A stretch of 64,000 bases of DNA, taken from positions 16,829-80,828 of the forward strand of contig CAXHSA010000008.1 in the NCBI GenBank assembly GCA_964019055.1, read 5' to 3'. The number at the start of each line of letters is the position of its first letter. Within the stretch, counting starts at the first letter, position 1. The notes below the pieces were generated by a model. It had not been told where the DNA came from. It did not search any database and was given only the letters and a program-made list of their open reading frames with translations. Origin of the DNA: Anthopleura xanthogrammica. Lineage: Eukaryota > Cnidaria > Anthozoa > Actiniaria > Actiniidae. Position numbers and translations under genes: made by a program. This document shows positions 37,263 through 49,600 of the stretch, piece by piece.

Positions 37263-38576
37263 TCAAAACCAGGTTTTTCGCTGACGGCGTGACCTGTTGG
37301 CTGAAACCCCCACTTTTTGCTCATGAAAATACCTCTTGAGATAAAAACACGACTTTTTGGCGAAAAAAAATGGGGTTTTGGCTGAGTAAAGGTGCTTTTT
37401 GGTCCAAAAAACTGTTTTTTGCTGAGAAAATTTGAAATTTGCTGAGAATTTTCTTTTGCTCAAAACACCACGTTTTCACTGCTAAACGCAAGTTTTGGAC
37501 GAGAAAAGCACATTTTAGGTGTCCAAAACACTGTTTTGCTGGAAAAAAAGCTTTTTAGCCCAAAAAACTGAAAAATGCCCATTTTGGCTCTCAAAACCAG
37601 GTTTTTCGCTGACGGCGTGACCTGTTGGCTGAAACCCCCACTTTTTGCTCATGAAAATACCTCTTGAGATAAAAACACGACTTTTTGGCGAAAAAAAATG
37701 GGGTTTTGGCTGAGTAAAGGTGCTTTTTGGTCCAAAAAACTGTTTTTTGCTGAGAAAATTTGAAATTTGCTGAGAATTTTCTTTTGCTCAAAACACCACG
37801 TTTTCACTGCTCAACGCAAGTTTTGGACGAGAAAAGCACATTTTAGGTGTCCAAAACACTGTTTTGCTGGAAAAAAAAGCTTTTTAGCCCAAAAAACTGA
37901 AAAATGGCCATTTTGGCTCTCAAAACCAGGTTTTTCGCTGACGGCGTGACCTGTTGGCTGAAACCCCCACTTTTTGCTCATGAAAATACCTCTTGAGATA
38001 AAAACACGACTTTTTGGCGAAAAAAAATGGGGTTTTGGCTGAGTAAAGGTGCTTTTTGGTCCAAAAAACTGTTTTTTGCTGAGAAAATTTGAAATTTGCT
38101 GAGAATTTTCTTTTGCTCAAAACACCACGTTTTCACTGCTAAACGCAAGTTTTGGACGAGAAAAGCACATTTTAGGTGTCCAAAACACTGTTTTGCTGGA
38201 AAAAAAGCTTTTTAGCCCAAAAAACTGAAAAATGGCCATTTTGGCTCTCAAAACCAGGTTTTTCGCTGACGGCGTGACCTGTTGGCTGAAACCCCCACTT
38301 TTTGCTCATGAAAATACCTCTTGAGATAAAAACACGACTTTTTGGCGAAAAAAAATGGGGTTTTGGCTGAGTAAAGGTGCTTTTTGGTCCAAAAAACTGT
38401 TTTTTGCTGAGAAAATTTGAAATTTGCTGAGAATTTTCTTTTGCTCAAAACACCACGTTTTCACTGCTAAACGCAAGTTTTGGACGAGAAAAGCACATTT
38501 TAGGTGTCCAAAACACTGTTTTGCTGGAAAAAAAAGCTTTTTAGCCCAAAAAACTGAAAAATGGCCATTTTGGCTC
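37263..38576. repeat. 657-bp dimer, duplicated, with 7-A run
   Basis: The subunit-2 A run is 7 long at 37543-37549 and again at 38200-38206, 657 bp apart (two monomers minus one). TGCCCA near 37577 is in the first unit only, so it arose later or was corrected in the second. Confidence 0.85.
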
Positions 38577-41500
38577 TCAAAACCAGGTTTTTCGCTGACG
38601 GCGTGACCTGTTGGCTGAAACCCCCACTTTTTGCTCATGAAAATACCTCTTGAGATAAAAACACGACTTTTTGGCGAAAAAAAATGGGGTTTTGGCTGAG
38701 TAAAGGTGCTTTTTGGTCCAAAAAACTGTTTTTTGCTGAGAAAATTTGAAATTTGCTGAGAATTTTCTTTTGCTCAAAACACCACGTTTTCACTGCTAAA
38801 CGCAAGTTTTGGACGAGAAAAGCACATTTTAGGTGTCCAAAACACTGTTTTGCTGGAAAAAAAAGCTTTTTAGCCCAAAAAACTGAAAAATGGCCATTTT
38901 GGCTCTCAAAACCAGGTTTTTCGCTGACGGCGTGACCTGTTGGCTGAAACCCCCACTTTTTGCTCATGAAAATACCTCTTGAGATAAAAACACGACTTTT
39001 TGGCGAAAAAAAATGCGGTTTTGGCTGAGTAAAGGTGCTTTTTGGTCCAAAAAACTGTTTTTTGCTGAGAAAATTTGAAATTTGCTGAGAATTTTCTTTT
39101 GCTCAAAACACCACGTTTTCACTGCTCAACGCAAGTTTTGGACGAGAAAAGCACATTTTAGGTGTCCAAAACACTGTTTTGCTGGAAAAAAAAGCTTTTT
39201 AGCCCAAAAAACTGAAAAATGGCCATTTTGGCTCTCAAAACCAGGTTTTTCGCTGACGGCGTGACCTGTTGGCTGAAACCCCCACTTTTTGCTCATGAAA
39301 ATACCTCTTGAGATAAAAACACGACTTTTTGGCGAAAAAAAATGGGGTTTTGGCTGAGTAAAGGTGCTTTTTGGTCCAAAAAACTGTTTTTTGCTGAGAA
39401 AATTTGAAATTTGCTGAGAATTTTCTTTTGCTCAAAACACCACGTTTTCACTGCTAAACGCAAGTTTTGGACGAGAAAAGCACATTTTAGGTGTCCAAAA
39501 CACTGTTTTGCTGGAAAAAAAAGCTTTTTAGCCCAAAAAACTGAAAAATGGCCATTTTGGCTCTCAAAACCAGGTTTTTCGCTGACGGCGTGACCTGTTG
39601 GCTGAAACCCCCACTTTTTGCTCATGAAAATACCTCTTGAGATAAAAACACGACTTTTTGGCGAAAAAAAATGGGGTTTTGGCTGAGTAAAGGTGCTTTT
39701 TGGTCCAAAAAACTGTTTTTTGCTGAGAAAATTTGAAATTTGCTGAGAATTTTCTTTTGCTCAAAACACCACGTTTTCACTGCTCAACGCAAGTTTTGGA
39801 CGAGAAAAGCACATTTTAGGTGTCCAAAACACTGTTTTGCTGGAAAAAAAAGCTTTTTAGCCCAAAAAAATGAAAAATGGCCATTTTGGCTCTCAAAACC
39901 AGGTTTTTCGCTGACGGCGTGACCTGTTGGCTGAAACCCCCACTTTTTGCTCATGAAAATACCTCTTGAGATAAAAACACGACTTTTTGGCGAAAAAAAA
40001 TGGGGTTTTGGCTGAGTAAAGGTGCTTTTTGGTCCAAAAAACTGTTTTTTGCTGAGAAAATTTGAAATTTGCTGAGAATTTTCTTTTGCTCAAAACACCA
40101 CGTTTTCACTGCTCAACGCAAGTTTTGGACGAGAAAAGCACATTTTAGGTGTCCAAAACACTGTTTTGCTGGAAAAAAAAGCTTTTTAGCCCAAAAAACT
40201 GAAAAATGGCCATTTTGGCTCTCAAAACCAGGTTTTTCGCTGACGGCGTGACCTGTTGGCTGAAACCCCCACTTTTTGCTCATGAAAATACCTCTTGAGA
40301 TAAAAACACGACTTTTTGGCGAAAAAAAATGGGGTTTTGGCTGAGTAAAGGTGCTTTTTGGTCCAAAAAACTGTTTTTTGCTGAGAAAATTTGAAATTTG
40401 CTGAGAATTTTCTTTTGCTCAAAACACCACGTTTTCACTGCTAAACGCAAGTTTTGGACGAGAAAAGCACATTTTAGGTGTCCAAAACACTGTTTTGCTG
40501 GAAAAAAAAGCTTTTTAGCCCAAAAAACTGAAAAATGGCCATTTTGGCTCTCAAAACCAGGTTTTTCGCTGACGGCGTGACCTGTTGGCTGAAACCCCCA
40601 CTTTTTGCTCATGAAAATACCTCTTGAGATAAAAACACGACTTTTTGGCGAAAAAAAATGGGGTTTTGGCTGAGTAAAGGTGCTTTTTGGTCCAAAAAAC
40701 TGTTTTTTGCTGAGAAAATTTGAAATTTGCTGAGAATTTTCTTTTGCTCAAAACACCACGTTTTCACTGCTCAACGCAAGTTTTGGACGAGAAAAGCACA
40801 TTTTAGGTGTCCAAAACACTGTTTTGCTGGAAAAAAAAGCTTTTTAGCCCAAAAAACTGAAAAATGGCCATTTTGGCTCTCAAAACCAGGTTTTTCGCTG
40901 ACGGCGTGACCTGTTGGCTGAAACCCCCACTTTTTGCTCATGAAAATACCTCTTGAGATAAAAACACGACTTTTTGGCGAAAAAAAATGGGGTTTTGGCT
41001 GAGTAAAGGTGCTTTTTGGTCCAAAAAACTGTTTTTTGCTGAGAAAATTTGAAATTTGCTGAGAATTTTCTTTTGCTCAAAACACCACGTTTTCACTGCT
41101 CAACGCAAGTTTTGGACGAGAAAAGCACATTTTAGGTGTCCAAAACACTGTTTTGCTGGAAAAAAAGCTTTTTTAGCCCAAAAAACTGAAAAATGGCCAT
41201 TTTGGCTCTCAAAACCAGGTTTTTCGCTGACGGCGTGACCTGTTGGCTGAAACCCCCACTTTTTGCTCATGAAAATACCTCTTGAGATAAAAACACGACT
41301 TTTTGGCGAAAAAAAATGGGGTTTTGGCTGAGTAAAGGTGCTTTTTGGTCCAAAAAACTGTTTTTTGCTGAGAAAATTTGAAATTTGCTGAGAATTTTCT
41401 TTTGCTCAAAACACCACGTTTTCACTGCTCAACGCAAGTTTTGGACGAGAAAAGCACATTTTAGGTGTCCAAAACACTGTTTTGCTGGAAAAAAAAGCTT

Positions 41501-44500
41501 TTTAGCCCAAAAAACTGAAAAATGGCCATTTTGGCTCTCAAAACCAGGTTTTTCGCTGACGGCGTGACCTGTTGGCTGAAACCCCCACTTTTTGCTCATG
41601 AAAATACCTCTTGAGATAAAAACACGACTTTTTGGCGAAAAAAAATGGGGTTTTGGCTGAGTAAAGGTGCTTTTTGGTCCAAAAAACTGTTTTTTGCTGA
41701 GAAAATTTGAAATTTGCTGAGAATTTTCTTTTGCTCAAAACACCACGTTTTCACTGCTCAACGCAAGTTTTGGACGAGAAAAGCACATTTTAGGTGTCCA
41801 AAACACTGTTTTGCTGGAAAAAAAAGCTTTTTAGCCCAAAAAACTGAAAAATGGCCATTTTGGCTCTCAAAACCAGGTTTTTCGCTGACGGCGTGACCTG
41901 TTGGTTGAAACCCCCACTTTTTGCTCATGAAAATACCTCTTGAGATAAAAACACGACTTTTTGGCGAAAAAAAATGGGGTTTTGGCTGAGTAAAGGTGCT
42001 TTTTGGTCCAAAAAACTGTTTTTTGCTGAGAAAATTTGAAATTTCCGAGAATTTTCTTTTGCTCAAAACACCACGTTTTCACTGCTAAACGCAAGTTTTG
42101 GACGAGAAAAGCACATTTTAGGTGTCCAAAACACTGTTTTGCTGGAAAAAAAAGCTTTTTAGCCCAAAAAACTGAAAAATGGCCATTTTGGCTCTCAAAA
42201 CCAGGTTTTTCGCTGACGGCGTGACCTGTTGGCTGAAACCCCCACTTTTTGCTCATGAAAATACCTCTTGAGATAAAAACACGACTTTTTGGCGAAAAAA
42301 AATGGGGTTTTGGCTGAGTAAAGGTGCTTTTTGGTCCAAAAAACTGTTTTTTGCTGAGAAAATTTGAAATTTGCTGAGAATTTTCTTTTGCTCAAAACAC
42401 CACGTTTTCACTGCTCAACGCAAGTTTTGGACGAGAAAAGCACATTTTAGGTGTCCAAAACACTGTTTTGCTGGAAAAAGAAGCTTTTTAGCCCAAAAAA
42501 CTGAAAAATGGCCATTTTGGCTCTCAAAACCAGGTTTTTCGCTGACGGCGTGACCTGTTGGCTGAAACCCCCACTTTTTGCTCATGAAAATACCTCTTGA
42601 GATAAAAACACGACTTTTTGGCGAAAAAAAATGGGGTTTTGGCTGAGTAAAGGTGCTTTTTGGTCCAAAAAACTGTTTTTTGCTGAGAAAATTTGAAATT
42701 TGCTGAGAATTTTCTTTTGCTCAAAACACCACGTTTTCACTGCTCAACGCAAGTTTTGGACGAGAAAAGCACATTTTAGGTGTCCAAAACACTGTTTTGC
42801 TGGAAAAAAAAGCTTTTTAGCCCAAAAAACTGAAAAATGGCCATTTTGGCTCTCAAAACCAGGTTTTTCGCTGACGGCGTGACCTGTTGGCTGAAACCCC
42901 CACTTTTTGCTCATGAAAATACCTCTTGAGATAAAAACACGACTTTTTGGCGAAAAAAAATGGGGTTTTGGCTGAGTAAAGGTGCTTTTTGGTCCAAAAA
43001 ACTGTTTTTTGCTGAGAAAATTTGAAATTTGCTGAGAATTTTCTTTTGCTCAAAACACCACGTTTTCACTGCTCAACGCAAGTTTTGGACGAGAAAAGCA
43101 CATTTTAGGTGTCCAAAACACTGTTTTGCTGGAAAAAAAAGCTTTTTAGCCCAAAAAACTGAAAAATGGCCATTTTGGCTCTCAAAACCAGGTTTTTCGC
43201 TGATGGCGTGACCTGTTGGCTGAAACCCCCACTTTTTGCTCATGAAAATACCTCTTGAGATAAAAACACGACTTTTTGGCGAAAAAAAATGGGCTTTTGG
43301 CTGAGTAAAGGTGCTTTTTGGTCCAAAAAACTGTTTTTTGCTGAGAAAATTTGAAATTTGCTGAGAATTTTCTTTTGCTCAAAACACCACGTTTTCACTG
43401 CTCAACGCAAGTTTTGGACGAGAAAAGCACATTTTAGGTGTCCAAAACACTGTTTTGCTGGGAAAAAAAGCTTTTTAGCCCAAAAAACTGAAAAATGGCC
43501 ATTTTGGCTCTCAAAACCAGGTTTTTCGCTGACGGCGTGACCTGTTGGCTGAAACCCCCACTTTTTGCTCATGAAAATACCTCTTGAGATAAAAACACGA
43601 CTTTTTGGCGAAAAAAAATGGGGTTTTGGCTGAGTAAAGGTGCTTTTTGGTCCAAAAAACTGTTTTTTGCTGAGAAAATTTGAAATTTGCTGAGAATTTT
43701 CTTTTGCTCAAAACACCACGTTTTCACTGCTCAACGCAAGTTTTGGACGAGAAAAGCACATTTTAGGTGTCCAAAACACTGTTTTGCTGGAAAAAAAAGC
43801 TTTTTAGCCCAAAAAACTGAAAAATGGCCATTTTGGCTCTCAAAACCAGGTTTTTCGCTGACGGCGTGACCTGTTGGCTGAAACCCCCACTTTTTGCTCA
43901 TGAAAATACCTCTTGAGATAAAAACACGACTTTTTGGCGAAAAAAAATGCGGTTTTGGCTGAGTAAAGGTGCTTTTTGGTCCAAAAAACTGTTTTTTGCT
44001 GAGAAAATTTGAAATTTGCTGAGAATTTTCTTTTGCTCAAAACACCACGTTTTCACTGCTCAACGCAAGTTTTGGACGAGAAAAGCACATTTTAGGTGTC
44101 CAAAACACTGTTTTGCTGGAAAAAAAAGCTTTTTAGCCCAAAAAACTGAAAAATGGCCATTTTGGCTCTCAAAACCAGGTTTTTCGCTGACGGCGTGACC
44201 TGTTGGCTGAAACCCCCACTTTTTGCTCATGAAAATACCTCTTGAGATAAAAACACGACTTTTTGGCGAAAAAAAATGGGGTTTTGGCTGAGTAAAGGTG
44301 CTTTTTGGTCCAAAAAACTGTTTTTTGCTGAGAAAATTTGAAATTTGCTGAGAATTTTCTTTTGCTCAAAACACCACGTTTTCACTGCTCAACGCAAGTT
44401 TTGGACGAGAAAAGCACATTTTAGGTGTCCAAAACACTGTTTTGCTGGAAAAAAAAGCTTTTTAGCCCAAAAAACTGAAAAATGGCCATTTTGGCTCTCA

Positions 44501-46647
44501 AAACCAGGTTTTTCGCTGACGGCGTGACCTGTTGGCTGAAACCCCCACTTTTTGCTCATGAAAATACCTCTTGAGATAAAAACACGACTTTTTGGCGAAA
44601 AAAAATGGGCTTTTGGCTGAGTAAAGGTGCTTTTTGGTCCAAAAAACTGTTTTTTGCTGAGAAAATTTGAAATTTGCTGAGAATTTTCTTTTGCTCAAAA
44701 CACCACGTTTTCACTGCTAAACGCAAGTTTTGGACGAGAAAAGCACATTTTAGGTGTCCAAAACACTGTTTTGCTGGGAAAAAAAGCTTTTTAGCCCAAA
44801 AAACTGAAAAATGGCCATTTTGGCTCTCAAAACCAGGTTTTTCGCTGACGGCGTGACCTGTTGGCTGAAACCCCCACTTTTTGCTCATGAAAATACCTCT
44901 TGAGATAAAAACACGACTTTTTGGCGAAAAAAAATGGGGTTTTGGCTGAGTAAAGGTGCTTTTTGGTCCAAAAAACTGTTTTTTGCTGAGAAAATTTGAA
45001 ATTTGCTGAGAATTTTCTTTTGCTCAAAACACCACGTTTTCACTGCTCAACGCAAGTTTTGGACGAGAAAAGCACATTTTAGGTGTCCAAAACACTGTTT
45101 TGCTGGAAAAAAAAGCTTTTTAGCCCAAAAAACTGAAAAATGGCCATTTTGGCTCTCAAAACCAGGTTTTTCGCTGACGGCGTGACCTGTTGGCTGAAAC
45201 CCCCACTTTTTGCTCATGAAAATACCTCTTGAGATAAAAACACGACTTTTTGGCGAAAAAAAATGGGGTTTTGGCTGAGTAAAGGTGCTTTTTGGTCCAA
45301 AAAACTGTTTTTTGCTGAGAAAATTTGAAATTTGCTGAGAATTTTCTTTTGCTCAAAACACCACGTTTTCACTGCTCAACGCAAGTTTTGGACGAGAAAA
45401 GCACATTTTAGGTGTCCAAAACACTGTTTTGCTGGGAAAAAAAGCTTTTTAGCCCAAAAAACTGAAAAATGGCCATTTTGGCTCTCAAAACCAGGTTTTT
45501 CGCTGACGGCGTGACCTGTTGGCTGAAACCCCCACTTTTTGCTCATGAAAATACCTCTTGAGATAAAAACACGACTTTTTGGCGAAAAAAAATGGGGTTT
45601 TGGCTGAGTAAAGGTGCTTTTTGGTCCAAAAAACTGTTTTTTGCTGAGAAAATTTGAAATTTGCTGAGAATTTTCTTTTGCTCAAAACACCACGTTTTCA
45701 CTGCTCAACGCAAGTTTTGGACGAGAAAAGCACATTTTAGGTGTCCAAAACACTGTTTTGCTGGAAAAAAAAGCTTTTTAGCCCAAAAAACTGAAAAATG
45801 GCCATTTTGGCTCTCAAAACCAGGTTTTTCGCTGACGGCGTGACCTGTTGGCTGAAACCCCCACTTTTTGCTCATGAAAATACCTCTTGAGATAAAAACA
45901 CGACTTTTTGGCGAAAAAAAATGGGATTTTGGCTGAGTAAAGGTGCTTTTTGGTCCAAAAAACTGTTTTTTGCTGAGAAAATTTGAAATTTGCTGAGAAT
46001 TTTCTTTTGCTCAAAACACCACGTTTTCACTGCTCAACGCAAGTTTTGGACGAGAAAAGCACATTTTAGGTGTCCAAAACACTGTTTTGCTGGAAAAAAA
46101 AGCTTTTTAGCCCAAAAAACTGAAAAATGGCCATTTTGGCTCTCAAAACCAGGTTTTTCGCTGACGGCGTGACCTGTTGGCTGAAACCCCCACTTTTTGC
46201 TCATGAAAATACCTCTTGAGATAAAAACACGACTTTTTGGCGAAAAAAAATGGGGTTTTGGCTGAGTAAAGGTGCTTTTTGGTCCAAAAAACTGTTTTTT
46301 GCTGAGAAAATTTGAAATTTGCTGAGAATTTTCTTTTGCTCAAAACACCACGTTTTCACTGCTCAACGCAAGTTTTGGACGAGAAAAGCACATTTTAGGT
46401 GTCCAAAACACTGTTTTGCTGGAAAAAAAAGCTTTTTAGCCCAAAAAACTGAAAAATGGCCATTTTGGCTCTCAAAACCAGGTTTTTCGCTGACGGCGTG
46501 ACCTGTTGGCTGAAACCCCCACTTTTTGCTCATGAAAATACCTCTTGAGATAAAAACACGACTTTTTGGCGAAAAAAAATGGGGTTTTGGCTGAGTAAAG
46601 GTGCTTTTTGGTCCAAAAAACTGTTTTTTGCTGAGAAAATTTGAAAT
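38577..46647. repeat. Mainly C-type monomers with scattered private variants
   Basis: GCGG in subunit 8 is at 39016 and 43950 (fifteen monomers minus one). GGGC in the same place is near 43294 and 44610 (four monomers). Private changes include AAATTTCCGAG near 42045 (one base lost), GATGGC at 43204, AAAAAGAAGC near 42480 and GGGATTTTGG near 45926. GGG in subunit 2 occurs near 43460, 44776 and 45435. Confidence 0.8.
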
Positions 46648-49600
46648 TTGCTGAGAATTTTCTTTTGCTCAAAACACCACGTTTTCACTGCTAAACGCAA
46701 GTTTTGGACGAGAAAAGCACATTTTAGGTGTCCAAAACACTGTTTTGCTGGAAAAAAAAGCTTTTTAGCCCAAAAAACTGAAAAATGGCCATTTTGGCTC
46801 TCAAAACCAGGTTTTTCGCTGACGGCGTGACCTGTTGGCTGAAACCCCCACTTTTTGCTCATGAAAATACCTCTTGAGATAAAAACACGACTTTTTGGCG
46901 AAAAAAATGGGGTTTTGGCTGAGTAAAGGTGCTTTTTGGTCCAAAAAACTGTTTTTTGCTGAGAAAATTTGAAATTTGCTGAGAATTTTCTTTGGCTCAA
47001 AACACCACGTTTTCACTGCTCAACGCAAGTTTTTGACGAGAAAAGCAAATTTTAGGTGTCCAAAACACTGTTTTGCTGGAAAAAAAAGCTTTTTAGCCCA
47101 AAAAACTGAAAAATGGCCATTTTGGCTCTCAAAACCAGGTTTTTCGCTGACGGCGTGACCTGTTGGCTGAAACCCCCACTTTTTGCTCATGAAAATACCT
47201 CTTGAGATAAAAACACGACTTTTTGGCGAAAACAAATGGGGTTTTGGCTGAGTAAAGGTGCTTTTTGGTCCAAAAAACTGTTTTTTGCTGAGAAAATTTG
47301 AAATTTGCTGAGAATTTTCTTTTGCTCAAAACACCACGTTTTCACTGCTCAACGCAAGTTTTGGACGAGAAAAGCACATTTTAGGTGTCCAAAACACTGT
47401 TTTGCTGGAAAAAAAAGCTTTTTAGCCCAAAAAACTGAAAAATGGCCATTTTGGCTCTCAAAACCAGGTTTTTCGCTGACGGCGTGACCTGTTGGCTGAA
47501 ACCCCCACTTTTTGCTCATGAAAATACCTCTTGAGATAAAAACACGACTTTTTGGCGAAAAAAAATGGGGTTTTGGCTGAGTAAAGGTGCTTTTTGGTCC
47601 AAAAAACTGTTTTTTGCTGAGAAAATTTGAAATTTGCTGAGAATTTTCTTTTGCTCAAAACACCACGTTTTCACTGCTAAACGCAAGTTTTGGACGAGAA
47701 AAGCACATTTTAGGTGTCCAAAACACTGTTTTGCTGGAGAAAAAAAAGCTTTTTAGCCCAAAAAACTGAAAAATGGCCATTTTGGCTCTCAAAACCAGGT
47801 TTTTCGCTGACGGCGTGACCTGTTGGCTGAAACCCCCACTTTTTGCTCATGAAAATACCTCTTGAGATAAAAACACGACTTTTTGGCGAAAAAAAATGGG
47901 GTTTTGGCTGAGTAAAGGTGCTTTTTGGTCCAAAAAACTGTTTTTTGCTGAGAAAATTTGAAATTTGCTGACAATTTTCTTTTGCTCAAAATACCACGTT
48001 TTCACTGCTCAACGCAAGTTTTGGACGAGAAAAGCACATTTTAGGTGTCCAAAACACTGTTTTGCTGGAAAAAAAAGCTTTTTAGCCCAAAAAACTGAAA
48101 AATGGCCATTTTGGCTCTCAAAACCAGGTTTTTCGCTGACGGCGTGACCTGTTGGCTGAAACCCCCACTTTTTGCTCATGAAAATACCTCTTGAGATAAA
48201 AACACGACTTTTTGGCGAAAAAAAATGGGGTTTTGGCTGAGTAAAGGTGCTTTTTGGTCCAAAAAACTGTTTTTTGCTGAGAAAATTTGAAATTTGCTGA
48301 GAATTTTCTTTTGCTCAAAACACCACGTTTTCACTGCTCAACGCAAGTTTTGGACGAGAAAAGCACATTTTAGGTGTCCAAAACACTGTTTTGCTGGAAA
48401 AAAAAGCTTTTTAGCCCAAAAAACTGAAAAATGGCCATTTTGGCTCTCAAAACCAGGTTTTTCGCTGACGGCGTGACCTGTTGGCTGAAACCCCCACTTT
48501 TTGCTCATGAAAATACCTCTTGAGATAAAAACACGACTTTTTGGCGAAAAAAAATGGGGTTTTGGCTGAGTAAAGGTGCTTTTTGGTCCAAAAAACTGTT
48601 TTTTGCTGAGAAAATTTGAAATTTGCTGAGAATTTTCTTTTGCTCAAAACACCACGTTTTCACTGCTCAACGCAAGTTTTGGACGAGAAAAGCACATTTT
48701 AGGTGTCCAAAACACTGTTTTGCTGGAAAAAAAAGCTTTTTAGCCCAAAAAACTGAAAAATGGCCATTTTGGCTCTCAAAACCAGGTTTTTCGCTGACGG
48801 CGTGACCTGTTGGCTGAAACCCCCACTTTTTGCTCATGAAAATACCTCTTGAGATAAAAACACGACTTTTTGGCGAAAAAAAATGGGGTTTTGGCTGAGT
48901 AAAGGTGCTTTTTGGTCCAAAAAACTGTTTTTTGCTGAGAAAATTTGAAATTTGCTGAGAATTTTCTTTTGCTCAAAACACCACGTTTTCACTGCTCAAC
49001 GCAAGTTTTGGACGAGAAAAGCACATTTTAGGTGTCCAAAACACTGTTTTGCTGGAAAAAAAAGCTTTTTAGCCCAAAAAACTGAAAAATGGCCATTTTG
49101 GCTCTCAAAACCAGGTTTTTCGCTGACGGCGTGACCTGTTGGCTGAAACCCCCACTTTTTGCTCATGAAAATACCTCTTGAGATAAAAACACGACTTTTT
49201 GGCGAAAAAAAATGGGGTTTTGGCTGAGTAAAGGTGCTTTTTGGTCCAAAAAACTGTTTTTTGCTGAGAAAATTTGAAATTTGCTGAGAATTTTCTTTTG
49301 CTCAAAACACCACGTTTTCACTGCTCAACGCAAGTTTTGGACGAGAAAAGCACATTTTAGGTGTCCAAAACACTGTTTTGCTGGAAAAAAAAGCTTTTTA
49401 GCCCAAAAAACTGAAAAATGCCCATTTTGGCTCTCAAAACCAGGTTTTTCGCTGACGGCGTGACCTGTTGGCTGAAACCCCCACTTTTTGCTCATGAAAA
49501 TACCTCTTGAGATAAAAACACGACTTTTTGGCGAAAACAAATGGGGTTTTGGCTGAGTAAAGGTGCTTTTTGGTCCAAAAAACTGTTTTTTGCTGAGAAA

